Shown: piece by piece, positions 35,869-45,966 of the stretch
Numbering within the stretch: the first letter of the stretch is position 1
Layout: each line of letters begins with the position of its first letter
From: Micromonospora siamensis
GTDB taxonomy: Bacteria; Actinomycetota; Actinomycetes; Mycobacteriales; Micromonosporaceae
DNA: 64,000 bases
Direction: 5' to 3'
NCBI RefSeq assembly: GCF_900090305.1
Contig: NZ_LT607751.1
Span: forward strand, 5,394,001 to 5,458,000
Translations under genes and position numbers: made by a program
The notes under the pieces: model-generated
Databases searched by the model: none
What the model saw: only the letters and a program-made list of their open reading frames with translations
What the model was told of the DNA's origin: nothing

Positions 35869-36054
35869 TCAGAAGAACCGGCGACGCTTGGCCTTCTGGG
35901 GACGGAGCATGTCCGCGCCCTTGTTGAGCAGTCGGCTCACGCCGGACGGGCCACGCTTGGCCTCCAGCGAGTGGCTGAGCCGACGTGCGCCGGCCGCCGC
36001 CAGCGGCACGGCGACCGCCATGAACGCCCACTGGGCGATGCGCTTCTGAATCAT
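35869..36054 (-). CDS. Small basic protein with one hydrophobic helix, unknown
   Basis: 61 residues: MIQKRIAQWAFMAVAVPLAAAGARRLSHSL has a short hydrophobic segment that could be an N-terminal anchor; the rest is basic (RRLSHSLEAKRGPSG...RPQKAKRRRFF). GGAGGTGA precedes the ATG with good spacing. Homologues of this size are frequent in Micromonospora-like genomes, to my recollection, without a known function. It follows uppS, possibly under a GGGTAT -10 (36094-36099 on the minus strand). Confidence 0.65.
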   Translation of the reverse strand: MIQKRIAQWAFMAVAVPLAAAGARRLSHSLEAKRGPSGVSRLLNKGADMLRPQKAKRRRFF

Positions 36055-36113
36055 GTGGGTTCACCTCCGCGTTTGTCTGCTGCGATGAAGGTGATACCCA
36101 GCCCCGGCTCGGG

Positions 36114-36938
36114 CTAAGCGTGACCCGGGCCCTGCGGGGCCACCGGGTTCGGCAGGGCGCCGCCGAAGCGCCGGTCGCGCTGCGCGTACAGCTCGCAGGC
36201 GTACCAGAGGTGGCGGCGGTCGAAGTCCGGCCAGAGCGTGTCCAGGAAGACCAGTTCGGCGTACGCGGTCTGCCAGAGCAGGAAGTTGGAGATCCGTTCC
36301 TCGCCGGAGGGGCGCAGGAACAGGTCCACCTCCGGGATCTCCGGGTGGTAGAGGTACTTGGCGATGGTCTTCTCGGTGACCTTGTCCGGGTGCAGCCTTC
36401 CGGCGGCCACGTCCCGGGCGATGGCCGCGGCGGCGTCGGCGATCTCCGCCTGACCGCCGTAGTTCACGCAGAACTGCAGGGTCAGCGTGGAGTTGCCGCG
36501 GGACATCTCCTCCGCGGTCTGCAGCTCGGAGATGACGCTCTTCCACAGTCGACCGGCCCGCCCCGACCAGACCACGCGTACGCCCAGCTCGACGAGCTGG
36601 TCCCGGCGACGCCGGATGACGTCCCGGTTGAAGCCCATCAGGAAGCGGACCTCCTCCGGGGAGCGCCGCCAGTTCTCGGTGGAGAAGGCGTACGCCGAGA
36701 GGTAGGGGATGCCCAGCTCGATCGCGCCCTCGATGGTGTCGAAGAGGGAGTGCTCGCCCGCCTCGTGGCCCTTGGTACGGGGCAGCCCGCGGTCCTTGGC
36801 CCAGCGGCCGTTGCCGTCCATCACCACCGCCACGTGCTTCGGCTTCGCCTCGGCGGGCAGCGCCGGCGGCCGGGCGCCCGACGGGTGCGGTGTCGGCGGC
36901 ACCGGCTCACGCCGGCCGGCCCTCATCGATCGGATCAC
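36114..36938 (-). CDS. uppS: Z-decaprenyl/undecaprenyl diphosphate synthase (isoprenyl transferase)
   Basis: 274-residue cis-prenyltransferase that makes the long polyprenyl diphosphate carrier for cell-wall sugars. Key motifs: [26 protein letters not shown] (catalytic Asp), [26 protein letters not shown], and [27 protein letters not shown] near the end. The start at 36938 (GTG) overlaps the recO stop (GTGA), so translation is coupled; ATG 36926 is the alternative. The uppS-recO pair is as in mycobacteria. The 30-residue N-terminal extension is Pro-rich. Confidence 0.96.
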   Translation of the reverse strand: MIRSMRAGRREPVPPTPHPSGARPPALPAEAKPKHVAVVMDGNGRWAKDRGLPRTKGHEAGEHSLFDTIEGAIELGIPYLSAYAFSTENWRRSPEEVRFLMGFNRDVIRRRRDQLVELGVRVVWSGRAGRLWKSVISELQTAEEMSRGNSTLTLQFCVNYGGQAEIADAAAAIARDVAAGRLHPDKVTEKTIAKYLYHPEIPEVDLFLRPSGEERISNFLLWQTAYAELVFLDTLWPDFDRRHLWYACELYAQRDRRFGGALPNPVAPQGPGHA

Positions 36939-37801
36939 TCGGTCATCTCCCTGCTCACGTCCACTGCCCCGGCCTCGCCGACCCGGCCCGGCAGCCCGCC
37001 GGGGCCGGCCTGGCGGACCGGGCCGGCCATCGGGGTGGCCCCCCGGTCGACCAGCGGCAGCGAGCGTAGCGCGCGTTCCAGGTGCCACTGCAGGTGCGCC
37101 GCGACCAGGCCGCTGCACTCCCGGCGTACGCCGGTCTCGGTGGCGTCGGCGAGCACCCAGTCGCCGCTGGTCAGCGCGGACATCAGGTCGATGGTGGCCG
37201 GCGCGGGGTGGGCCGCGCCGGGTGGCCGGCAGTCCGGGCAGACCGCGCCGCCGGCCGGCACGGAGAACGCCCGGTGTCGGCCGGGGGTGCCACACACCGC
37301 GCACGCGGTGAGCGCCGGCGCCCACCCGGCCAGGGTCATCCCGCGCAGCAGGTACGCGTCGAGCACCAGCGTGGTGGCGTGCTCCCCCCGGGCGAGCGAC
37401 TTCAACGCGCCGAGGGTGAGCTGGAACAGCCGCAGCGACGGCTCCCGCTCGACCGGGGTGAGCCGCTCGGCGGTCTCGGCGATCGCGCTGGCCGCCGTGT
37501 AGCGGGGGTAGTCCCCGAGGAACCGCTTGCCGTAGAGGTCGATCCCCTCGACCTGGCTGACGCTGTGCAGGGCGCTGCCGGTGTTGCCCTTCGGGTCGCC
37601 GGCGAGCTGCACGTCCACGTGCCCGAACGGCTCCAGCCGGGCCCCGAACTTGCTGGTGGTGCGGCGTACCCCACGGGCCACCGCGCGCAGCCGGCCGTGC
37701 CGGCGGGTGAGCAGGGTGATGATCCGGTCGGACTCGCCGAGTTTCTGCACGCGCAGCACCACCGCGTCGTCGCGGTAGAGCTGACGGCGGTATCCGGCCA
37801 T
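36935..37801 (-). CDS. recO: DNA repair protein RecO
   Basis: 288-residue mediator that helps RecR load RecA in gap repair. The N-terminal OB fold starts [44 protein letters not shown]; the zinc site in the C-terminal domain is visible as CAVCGTPG and CPDCRPPG about 25 residues apart. The ATG at 37801 has GGGAGAATGACCGG upstream. It overlaps uppS by 4 bp. Family-typical length. Confidence 0.95.
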   Translation of the reverse strand: MAGYRRQLYRDDAVVLRVQKLGESDRIITLLTRRHGRLRAVARGVRRTTSKFGARLEPFGHVDVQLAGDPKGNTGSALHSVSQVEGIDLYGKRFLGDYPRYTAASAIAETAERLTPVEREPSLRLFQLTLGALKSLARGEHATTLVLDAYLLRGMTLAGWAPALTACAVCGTPGRHRAFSVPAGGAVCPDCRPPGAAHPAPATIDLMSALTSGDWVLADATETGVRRECSGLVAAHLQWHLERALRSLPLVDRGATPMAGPVRQAGPGGLPGRVGEAGAVDVSREMTE

Positions 37802-37901
37802 CCGGTCATTCTCCCTCAGGGTAGGAATTCAGGGTCTGTTCGGGGTGTGCCGGCGGCGGAACCCCGATGTGCCCTCGGTCGGGCGGTCGTAGCGTGCTGC
37901 C

Positions 37902-38678
37902 ATGTCCTCTCCCCGCGTCCGCCGCGCAGCCGGTGCCGCCGCCCTGCTGATCGTCCTTGCCGGGTGCGACACCATCGCCTCCCGCCGGCTCGACTTCGAC
38001 ACCACCGAGCAGGCCCGGATCGATCGGGTCACCGTGCTGCGCGGCGCGGGCGACGTGGTGCTGCACGGCACCGGCCCGGCCGGGCAGGTACGGGTGAAGC
38101 GCACCCTGCGCTACCAGGGTGACCAGCCGGGGCAGACCTGGCGGGTCGACGGCGGCGAACTGGTGCTGGACACCGACTGCGGGCCGCGCTGCTCGATCTC
38201 CTACGACGTCACGCTCCCCAAGGGCGTCCCGGTACGCGGCGAGACCGCCTCCGGCAACGTCGAGCTGGCCGGCACCGGGGAGGTGCAGTTCACCGTCCGC
38301 TCCGGTGACGTGCGGGTGGCGGGGGCCACCGGACCGGTCCGGATCGAGGCCAACTCGGGCAACGTCGAGGTGTCCGACCTGACCGGGCCGGTCCGGCTGA
38401 GGGCCAACTCCGGCGACGTCACCGGCACCCGGCTCGCCGGTCCGGTCGACGCCGATGCCGACTCGGGCAACATCACCCTCGACGTGAGCGCCCCGACCGC
38501 GGTCCGCGCCCACGCCGCCAGTGGCGACGTGTCGGTGCTGGTGCCTCCGGGCGCCTACCGGGTCCGCGCCCGGGCGGACTCCGGCAACAAGGACATCGGG
38601 CTCGCCGACGACCCCAAGGCAACCGTGCTGCTGGACGTCAGCGCCGACAGCGGCAACGTGACGCTCACCGCCCGCTGA
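37902..38678 (+). CDS. DUF4097-type beta-repeat lipoprotein
   Basis: 258 residues with a lipoprotein signal (AAALLIVLAGC, Cys about 23). The rest is a run of SGN/SGD-start beta-strand repeats (TASGNVELAG, RSGDVRVAG, NSGNVEVSD, NSGDVTGTR, DSGNITLDV, ASGDVSVLV, DSGNKDIGL, DSGNVTLTA), about 20 residues each, predicting a right-handed beta-solenoid (DUF4097). Function is unknown; some relatives are sensors or adhesins. TAGCGT lies 6 nt before the ATG. Its end overlaps the convergent acyltransferase gene by 14 bp. Confidence 0.85.
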   Translation: MSSPRVRRAAGAAALLIVLAGCDTIASRRLDFDTTEQARIDRVTVLRGAGDVVLHGTGPAGQVRVKRTLRYQGDQPGQTWRVDGGELVLDTDCGPRCSISYDVTLPKGVPVRGETASGNVELAGTGEVQFTVRSGDVRVAGATGPVRIEANSGNVEVSDLTGPVRLRANSGDVTGTRLAGPVDADADSGNITLDVSAPTAVRAHAASGDVSVLVPPGAYRVRARADSGNKDIGLADDPKATVLLDVSADSGNVTLTAR

Positions 38679-39792
38679 GGTATCCGACGACGCTGGCCTC
38701 GGCCTGGCGCTGGCCGGGCGGGCGACCCCCGACGAGCACCGGCACGGCCGGCCCGGCCGGCGCGGGGCTGGTCGGCGCGGCGGCTGGGGTACGGCGTCCG
38801 CCGGGGATCAGCTCCGGACGGCGCCGGGCCGCGACGTCCTCCACCCAGCCGACCAGCAGGGTAACCACCCCGACCAGGGCGAAGACCAGCAGCACCCGGA
38901 TCGCCAGGCCCACCGGGTCGGTGCGGGACATCCCGACCACGTCGACCAGCGGAGTGAGGGCGATCACGAAGGGCATGTGCCAGAGGTAGATGGTCAGCGC
39001 CCGCCGGTTGACCACGGTGACCGCCCGGCTGAACAGCGCGCTGCGGTCGACCCACGCGGCGCCGGCCGGCGCCCGACCCAACATGACCAGGATGAACGCG
39101 GTGGACCAGAGCGCGTTGCCCAGGTGGATGTCGTTGAGGTCGTAGCCGCGGGCACCCGGATGGGTGAGGATCCACGCCCAGCCCACGGCGCCCACCACCA
39201 GGGCCACCGGCACCAGCACCCGGTTGGCCAGCCGGCGGAGCAGTCCGTCGTGGTGGGCGAAGCCGAGCATCCAGGCGCCGAAGTAGAGCCCGAACTCGCG
39301 CAGCACCAGCGGGGCGCCCGGCAGCAGGCCGAACTCGATCGCGGCGAGCAGCGCGTACGGGGTGGCGAGGGTGGGCACGGGCGCCCGGCGGAACAGCCAC
39401 AGCGCGACCGGCGAGGCGAGCACGAACCAGAGGTAGTCGCGTAGGTACCAGATGACGCTCAGCGCGAGCGCCCCCCAGTGGTTGGCCGGCGGGTCGGCCA
39501 CCGGGAAGAGCCACAGCAGCACCCGACTGGTGAACGGCAGGCCGGTGAGCAGCATCGCCGGCACGAAGACCGCCGCCACCACCCACAGCGAGGGCAGCAG
39601 GCGACGCAGCCGGCGTCCCACCGCGCGTACGCCGGACCGGTCCAGCGACGCCGCCATCAGCGACCCGGCCAGCGCGAACATGACCGACATGGCCGGGAAG
39701 ACCAGGGTCAGCACGGCGTAGCCGGTCACGTGGTAGACGACCACGCGGAGGATCGCCAGGAAGCGCAGCAGGTCCAAGTATCGGTTTCGCAT
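38665..39792 (-). CDS. Acyltransferase-3 family membrane protein
   Basis: 375 residues with about ten helices: MRNRYLDLLRFLAILRVVVYHVTGYAVLTLVFPAMSVMF and IWYLRDYLWFV are family landmarks, as is the late ALTIYLWHMPFV. Unlike the 4488 gene it has no SGNH domain. This family transfers acyl groups to surface or secondary-metabolite sugars. The C-terminal 45 residues are a Pro/Ala-rich cytoplasmic tail. A GTTT-N17-GGGTAG stretch 60-80 nt upstream could be a stress-type promoter, but weakly. The substrate is unknown. Confidence 0.85.
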   Translation of the reverse strand: MRNRYLDLLRFLAILRVVVYHVTGYAVLTLVFPAMSVMFALAGSLMAASLDRSGVRAVGRRLRRLLPSLWVVAAVFVPAMLLTGLPFTSRVLLWLFPVADPPANHWGALALSVIWYLRDYLWFVLASPVALWLFRRAPVPTLATPYALLAAIEFGLLPGAPLVLREFGLYFGAWMLGFAHHDGLLRRLANRVLVPVALVVGAVGWAWILTHPGARGYDLNDIHLGNALWSTAFILVMLGRAPAGAAWVDRSALFSRAVTVVNRRALTIYLWHMPFVIALTPLVDVVGMSRTDPVGLAIRVLLVFALVGVVTLLVGWVEDVAARRRPELIPGGRRTPAAAPTSPAPAGPAVPVLVGGRPPGQRQAEASVVGYLSGR

Positions 39793-40019
39793 CGGCCTGG
39801 ATCTGTCTCCGGGGGCAGGGGGTGAAGCGTTCCCTACCCTGCGGCGCGGCGACGACAAACGGCCAACCGAGCCGACGCAAAGTGAAACATCCCATATGCC
39901 AGACCAGCCCGGATCGTCGGTCGGAACACCAGGGCGGGCAACCAGAACGAACCGGACCAATGCAGCAGCCGGCACCCATCGCCGTTCTCGCCGACCGCCC
40001 CGGGGGACTCGTTGCGGCG
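39793..40019. other. Intergenic region, left half
   Basis: No gene is seen between the acyltransferase start and the hairpin element at 40020. An A/T patch (AAAGTGAAACATCCCATATG) lies around 39880-39900, possibly promoter-like. Nothing else can be supported. Confidence 0.5.
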
Positions 40020-40104
40020 CCTACGAACTTGAGAGCACCAACGACTCAGCGGAGCGGGGGCCGGGTCCGCCGGCCTGAGTCGTCCACGCTCTCAAGTCCG
40101 TAGG
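40020..40104. repeat. 85-bp hairpin element upstream of the era 3' end
   Basis: CCTACGAACTTGAGAGC pairs with GCTCTCAAGTCCGTAGG (17 bp, one mismatch), then a 4x4 internal loop, then ACGACTCAG with CTGAGTCGT (9 bp), and a G/C-rich apical region. The size and multi-stem form match an intergenic palindromic repeat or small structured RNA rather than a terminator. Neither strand holds a gene here. Confidence 0.65.
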
Positions 40105-40157
40105 CACCGACAGGCACTTCTGGCCCCCTGCCCCCGCCCGTCGGACGCCGCACCAGA

Positions 40158-40205
40158 TGCGGCAGGACGGCCTTGAACGCGGCGGGAAAGCACCGACCTG
40201 CCGCA
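40158..40205 (-). terminator. Hairpin after era
   Basis: TGCGGCAGG and CCTGCCGCA form a 9-bp stem with a long 30-nt loop, 27 nt past the era stop. A modest terminator for the phoH-era operon. Confidence 0.5.
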
Positions 40206-40231
40206 ACTCGCGCCGATCTTGTCCGCGCCGG

Positions 40232-41137
40232 TCAGAAGCCGAGCTTGCGCAGCTGCTTCGGGTCGCGCTGCCAGTCCTTGGCCACCCGGACGTGCAGGTC
40301 CAGGTAGACCCGGCTGCCCAGCAGCTCCTCGATCTGCTTGCGGGCGGTCGTGCCCACGTGCTTGAGCCGGCTCGCCTTGTGACCGAGCACGATCGCCTTC
40401 TGGCTGGGCCGCTCGACGTACACGTCGGCGTAGATCTTGATGACCTGGCCTTCGGGGATCATCTCCTCGACCACCACCGCGATGGAGTGCGGCAGCTCGT
40501 CGCGGACCCCCTCCAGGGCGGCCTCCCGGATCAGCTCGGCGACCAGCACCTGCTCCGGATCGTCGGTGAGCATGTCGTCGGGATAGAGCTGCGGCGACGG
40601 CGGCAGGTAGCCGGTCATCACGTCGACCAGCGTCTCCACCTGGTGCCCGGAGACCGCGCTGACCGGCACCACGTCGGCGAACTCGCCCAGCTCGCTGACC
40701 GCCAACAACTGCTCGGCCAGCCGCTTCTTGTCCACGAGGTCGGTCTTGGTCACCACCGCGATGACGGTCGCCTTCAACTCGGCCAGCTCGCCGGTGATGA
40801 ACCGGTCGCCACGGCCGATCGGCTCGTCCGCCGGGATGCAGAGCCCGATCACGTCGACCTCGCTCCAGGTGGAGCGGACCAGGTCGTTCAGCCGCTCGCC
40901 CAGCAGCGTGCGGGGGCGGTGCAGCCCGGGGGTGTCGACCAGCACCAGCTGCGACTCGGGACGGTGCAGCACCGCCCGGATCACGTGCCGGGTGGTCTGC
41001 GGCTTGTTCGAGGTGATGGCGATCTTCTGCCCGACGATGGCGTTGGTCAGCGTCGACTTGCCGGCGTTCGGCCGCCCGACGAAACAGGCGAAACCCGCCC
41101 GGTACGGGCGTTCCTGCGGCTGGGCTGCCCCGGTCAC
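40232..41137 (-). CDS. era: GTPase Era, 30S ribosome assembly
   Basis: 301 residues. GTPase motifs: G1 GRPNAGKS, G3 DTPG, G4 TKTD (VVTKTDLVDKKRLAE), G5 SAVSG. The C-terminal KH domain is IKIYADVYVERPSQKAIVLGHKASRLKHVGTTARKQIEELLGSRVYLDLHV. Era binds 16S rRNA near the anti-Shine-Dalgarno end and couples cell cycle to ribosome maturation. The GTG start overlaps the deaminase-like stop (GTGA). Last gene of phoH-ybeY-CNNM-deaminase-like-era. Confidence 0.97.
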   Translation of the reverse strand: MTGAAQPQERPYRAGFACFVGRPNAGKSTLTNAIVGQKIAITSNKPQTTRHVIRAVLHRPESQLVLVDTPGLHRPRTLLGERLNDLVRSTWSEVDVIGLCIPADEPIGRGDRFITGELAELKATVIAVVTKTDLVDKKRLAEQLLAVSELGEFADVVPVSAVSGHQVETLVDVMTGYLPPSPQLYPDDMLTDDPEQVLVAELIREAALEGVRDELPHSIAVVVEEMIPEGQVIKIYADVYVERPSQKAIVLGHKASRLKHVGTTARKQIEELLGSRVYLDLHVRVAKDWQRDPKQLRKLGF

Positions 41138-41520
41138 TCGACCACCGTGCCGAGGACCGTGCCGTCCGGCGCCGCCACGTGGATCGGCGCGTCGGCGGCC
41201 AGGTCGCGGACCGCCGCGTGTCCCGCACCGTCCAGTGTCGAAGCCTCGGTGACCACCACGGCCGCCTCCAGCCGGCTCGCCCCGGCGGCGACCGCCGAGG
41301 CGACGGCGAGCTGCAACGCGGTCAGCGTCAGCGACGGCAGCGAGACGCTGGCCGCCGCGTACGTCCGGCCGTCCTGGTCACGGACGGCCGCGCCCTCCAC
41401 GGCGGCCACCCGGCCGCGCGCACCCCGGGCCAGGACGACCAGCTTGCCGTCCTCGGCGCTCAACTCGGCCGGGTCGGACGGGGTGGGCCGGGCGGCCGGT
41501 ACGGCAGCGGACTCAGGCAT
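41134..41520 (-). CDS. Degenerate cytidine deaminase-like protein
   Basis: 128 residues with the fold pattern of the Cdd family (AELSAEDGKLVVLARGARG... VSLPSLTLTALQLAVASAVAAG), but the zinc/catalytic residues are missing: where active enzymes have Cys-Ala-Glu there is Thr-Ala-Leu, and no PCxxC follows. The equivalent gene in M. tuberculosis (Rv2365c) sits at the same place between the CNNM gene and era. It is therefore a conserved pseudoenzyme, maybe structural or regulatory. ATG 41520 overlaps the upstream gene by 8 bp. Confidence 0.8.
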   Translation of the reverse strand: MPESAAVPAARPTPSDPAELSAEDGKLVVLARGARGRVAAVEGAAVRDQDGRTYAAASVSLPSLTLTALQLAVASAVAAGASRLEAAVVVTEASTLDGAGHAAVRDLAADAPIHVAAPDGTVLGTVVE

Positions 41521-42901
41521 CGGCGGGCAGCCTCTCCTCGGATCGGTTCGGGTGGTTGCGGGACTCGGCGTGCTCGCCGCGCCCCGGGGCGTCCTGCCCC
41601 TCGGTCGACTCGACCCGGCTGACCAGCACCGAGTCGATCCGGTTACGCCGGCCGGTGGTGCCCTCGGCGACCAGCCGGAGCCCCGCCACCTCGGCCGCGG
41701 CCCCGGGGATCGGGACCCGGCCGAGCGCCTGGGCCAGCAGGCCACCGACCGTCTCCACCTCGTCGGTGGGCAGCTCGGTGTCGAACAGCTCGCCCAGGTT
41801 CTCCACCGGCAGGCGCGCGGTGACCCGGACCGAGCCGTCGGGCAGGTGCTCCACCGGCGGGCGCTCGACATCGTACTCGTCGGTGATCTCCCCGACGATC
41901 TCCTCCAGGATGTCCTCGATGGTGACCAGTCCACCGGTGCCGCCGTACTCGTCGACGACGATCACCAGGTGGTTGCGGGCGGCCTGCATCTCCGAGAGCA
42001 GGTCGTCGACCGGCTTAGACTCGGGCACGAAGGTCGCCGGACGCATCAGCTCCGACACCGGCGTCTGGTGGGCGCGCGGGTCACCACCCCGGGTACGCCG
42101 GATCAGGTCCTTGAGGTAGAGCACGCCGAGCACGTCGTCGACGCTCTCGCCGATCACCGGGATCCGGGAGAAGCCGGACCGCAGGAAGAGCGCCAGCGCC
42201 TGGGAGAGGGTCTTGCCCTCCTCTATCCACACCATCTCGGTACGCGGCACCATCACCTCGCGGGCGATGGTGTCACCCAACGCGAAGACCGAGTGGATCA
42301 TCTGCCGCTCGCCGTGCTCGACCACACCGCGCTGCTCGGCCAGGTCGACCAGCTCACGCAGCTCGATCTGGCTGGCGAACGGCCCCTCCCGGAAACCCTT
42401 GCCCGGGGTGACCGCGTTGCCGATCAGGATCAGCAGCGAGGCGAGCGGGTTGAGCGCCCGGCCCAGCCAGCGCACCAACGGCGCCACCGCACGGCCGACC
42501 GCGTACGCGTGCTGCCGGCCGATCGTGCGCGGCGCCACGCCGACCACCACGAAGCTGACCACGGTCATCGCGCCCGCGGTGACCAGCGCGGCCCGCCAGC
42601 CGGCGCCGAAGCTGTCCACCGCGACCAGCGCGACCAGCGTGGTCGCGGTCAGCTCGGCCAGCAGCCGCAACAGCAGCAACAGGTTGAGGTGGCGGACCAC
42701 GTCACCGGCGACCGCCTGGAGGGTACGCGCGCCACGGGCACCGTCCCGGGCCAGCTCGGCGGCCCGGGCCGGGGAGACCGCGGCCAGCGCCGCCTCGGTC
42801 ATCGCGATCAGGCCGGCGAGCACCACCAGACCGGCGGCGAAGAAGATCAGTTGCAGGTCAGGAAGGCCGGCGGGGCCGGCCGCGAGTGTCGGGGAGGACA
42901 T
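41513..42901 (-). CDS. CNNM/CorC-type membrane protein with CBS domains (hemolysin family)
   Basis: 462 residues. The N-terminal CNNM domain has LIFFAAGLVVLAGLIAMTEAALAAVSPARAAELARDGA (first helix and the conserved start) and VVGVAPRTIGRQHA (the Gly-x-Pro-x-x-x-Gly kink). Two CBS domains follow (VPRTEMVWIEEGKTLSQALALFLRSGFSRIPVIGES; LMRPATFVPESKPVDDLLSEMQ) and then a CorC_HlyC domain (DEYGGTGGLVTIEDILEEIVGEITDE). This family handles Mg2+ or Co2+ efflux. The start is ATG 42901, overlapping the ybeY stop. Confidence 0.93.
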   Translation of the reverse strand: MSSPTLAAGPAGLPDLQLIFFAAGLVVLAGLIAMTEAALAAVSPARAAELARDGARGARTLQAVAGDVVRHLNLLLLLRLLAELTATTLVALVAVDSFGAGWRAALVTAGAMTVVSFVVVGVAPRTIGRQHAYAVGRAVAPLVRWLGRALNPLASLLILIGNAVTPGKGFREGPFASQIELRELVDLAEQRGVVEHGERQMIHSVFALGDTIAREVMVPRTEMVWIEEGKTLSQALALFLRSGFSRIPVIGESVDDVLGVLYLKDLIRRTRGGDPRAHQTPVSELMRPATFVPESKPVDDLLSEMQAARNHLVIVVDEYGGTGGLVTIEDILEEIVGEITDEYDVERPPVEHLPDGSVRVTARLPVENLGELFDTELPTDEVETVGGLLAQALGRVPIPGAAAEVAGLRLVAEGTTGRRNRIDSVLVSRVESTEGQDAPGRGEHAESRNHPNRSEERLPADA

Positions 42902-43374
42902 CACCGGGACCGGGTCGACCGCCAACTGGCCAGCAGTTTGGCCTGGAGCCCGAACATCTCGCGCTCCTCCTCCGGCTCGGCGTGGTCGTAGCCGAGCAGG
43001 TGCAGCACCCCGTGCACGGTGAGCAGGTGCAGCTCGTCGGCGGCGGAGTGACCGGCGGTGGCCGCCTGCTTGGCCGCCACCTCCGGGCAGAGCACGATGT
43101 CGCCGAGCAGGGCCGGCTCGCCACCGGCGGAGGCGGCCTCACCGGGCCCGTGGTCGACGCTGCCCTCGTCCATGGGGAAGGCGAGCACGTCGGTCGGACC
43201 GTCACCACCCATCCAGCGGTGGTTCAGCTCGGTCATGTAGCCGACGTCGACCAGCAGCACGGAGAGCTCGGCGAGGGGGTTGACCCCCATCTCGTCGAGC
43301 GCGTGCCGGGCCACGGCGAGCACGGCGTCGGTGTCGACCTCGACACCGGACTCGTTGGCGATCTCGATGGACAA
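42901..43374 (-). CDS. ybeY: rRNA maturation endoribonuclease YbeY
   Basis: 157 residues. The metal motif [11 protein letters not shown] (HxxxHxxGxDH) sits near residue 120 and is intact; [12 protein letters not shown] and [12 protein letters not shown] are the other landmarks. YbeY trims 16S rRNA and helps ribosome quality control. The start is TTG at 43374, with AGAGGAAG upstream. The gene overlaps the CNNM gene (TGATG). Conserved partner of phoH, which lies 20 bp upstream. Confidence 0.95.
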   Translation of the reverse strand: MSIEIANESGVEVDTDAVLAVARHALDEMGVNPLAELSVLLVDVGYMTELNHRWMGGDGPTDVLAFPMDEGSVDHGPGEAASAGGEPALLGDIVLCPEVAAKQAATAGHSAADELHLLTVHGVLHLLGYDHAEPEEEREMFGLQAKLLASWRSTRSR

Positions 43375-43394
43375 CTGTCTTCCTCTGGTGGAAA

Positions 43395-44450
<1,056 letters not shown>

Positions 44451-44585
44451 AGATCGGGCCCGTCGGGCCCTGCGCCACCTGCTCTCGATCTCGGTGCCGG
44501 GCCCAGCTGGCGCGGCGGACGGACGTTGCTCCCATCGTATCGGGTCAACACCGGACGCACCTCGCCCATTTCCAGCGCCCGAAGG

Positions 44586-45962
44586 TCAACTCCCGGCGCG
44601 GAAGTCGTACCCGTCGAAGGTCTCCTGGGTGCTGGTGAACCGGTACGTCGCCCAGTGCATCCGCACGACCACGCCGCGTTCGTCGCGGGTCAGCCGGAGC
44701 AGCTCGCCGACCTCCCGGCCGGAGACCGTGCGGAACACGTCGGGTCGCTCCGGCAACGGGGCGAAGACCGCCGGCGGCTTGCCGGCCGGGTCGTCCGCGC
44801 CGCGCGCCCGCAGGGTGCCGTCGTGCCAGGAGAAGACGTACTCGAAACCCTCACCCCACCAGCGGCCCAGCATCCCGCGCAGGTGCTCCGGCGCGGGCGG
44901 TCCCGGCCGCCAGGGGGTGATCTCCGCCGGGTCGTGCTCGGCCGCCGTGGCGAGCAGCCGGTGCGGCAGGTCGAAGATCTCCGCGGCGGTGCCGGAGGAG
45001 GCGAGCACCGCGGCGCCCATCGCGCCGGCCGTGCCCTCCCCGCCCCGGCGGCCGTAGACGGCGGCCAGGAAGCCCGGCATCGCGCCGTCGTGTCCGACGT
45101 GCGTCACCCGGCCGCCCTGCGGCACGAGGATCAGCCCGAGGCCGAAGCCGGTGCCCCAGGCCGTCTCGTCGGTCACGGTCAGCGGCCAGCGCATCTCGTC
45201 GACGGTGGCCGGGGTCAGCACCGCGCCGGCCGGATCCAGCGCCGCCGGGTCGGCCAGGAAGGCCGCCCAGCGGGCCATGTCGGGCGCCGTGCTCCAGAGC
45301 TGCGCGGCCGGACCGACCGCGCCGAAGTCGGTGGGTGGCTCCGGGTGGGCCTCGTCGGAGTACGCGTCGACCAGGAAACCGGTGGCGGCCCGCTCCCCCG
45401 GCCGGACGGCGGTGCCGGTGAGCCCGAGCGGGTCGAGCACCCGCTCGGTCAGCACCTGCGCCCAGGTCCCGCCGCGCAGCCGGCCGACCAGCGCCCCGAG
45501 CAGCGCCATCCCGAGGTTGGAGTAGTGGTAGCGGCGGGCCGGCGGGAGCACCCGCTCCACCCGGGCCAGCTCGGCGAGGAGCTGGTCGGCGTCCGGGGCG
45601 CGCAGGCTGTCCCAGACGTCGCCGTGCGGCTCGCGTTGCAGGCCGGAGGTGTGCGAGAGCAGCCGGCGGACCGGCAGCTCGCCGTGCGCGGGCAGGTCCA
45701 GGTGCCGGCCGATCGGGTCGTCCAGGTCGAGCAGCCCGTCGTCGCGGCACTGGAGCACGAGCACCGCGGTGAAGGTCTTGGTGACCGAGCCGATCCGGAA
45801 CACGGTGTCGGCGTCCAGCGGGGTGCCGTTGCCGGTGCCGCCCGCCGCGCAGCTCCAGAGCGGGCGGTCGGCCCGGTGCAGGGCCGCCGCGAGGGCGGGC
45901 ACCCGGGCGTCGGCCTGCACCCGGCGCACAATCCGGCCGAGCCGGTCGTTCACGTCCGTCAC
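44586..45962 (-). CDS. Serine hydrolase, class C beta-lactamase fold
   Basis: 458 residues. The Ser-x-x-Lys motif is RIGSVTKTFTAVL, the Tyr-x-Asn is YHYSNLGMAL, and the third motif is HVGHDGAMPG. Fold members include beta-lactamases, DD-peptidases and esterases such as EstB. There is no signal peptide in the N terminus (MTDVNDRLGRIVRRVQADA), so it is probably cytosolic and not a classical resistance enzyme. A C-terminal lipocalin-like domain of about 110 residues follows (GRWWGEGFEYVFSWHDGTLRARG). TAGGGT 6 nt before the GTG suggests a second promoter inside the upstream gene. Confidence 0.9.
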   Translation of the reverse strand: MTDVNDRLGRIVRRVQADARVPALAAALHRADRPLWSCAAGGTGNGTPLDADTVFRIGSVTKTFTAVLVLQCRDDGLLDLDDPIGRHLDLPAHGELPVRRLLSHTSGLQREPHGDVWDSLRAPDADQLLAELARVERVLPPARRYHYSNLGMALLGALVGRLRGGTWAQVLTERVLDPLGLTGTAVRPGERAATGFLVDAYSDEAHPEPPTDFGAVGPAAQLWSTAPDMARWAAFLADPAALDPAGAVLTPATVDEMRWPLTVTDETAWGTGFGLGLILVPQGGRVTHVGHDGAMPGFLAAVYGRRGGEGTAGAMGAAVLASSGTAAEIFDLPHRLLATAAEHDPAEITPWRPGPPAPEHLRGMLGRWWGEGFEYVFSWHDGTLRARGADDPAGKPPAVFAPLPERPDVFRTVSGREVGELLRLTRDERGVVVRMHWATYRFTSTQETFDGYDFRAGS

Positions 45963-45966
45963 GCCG

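Noticed and set aside
40020..40104. tRNA gene
   Set aside because: The length is near that of a tRNA, but it folds as one long hairpin, without T-loop or anticodon-arm features.
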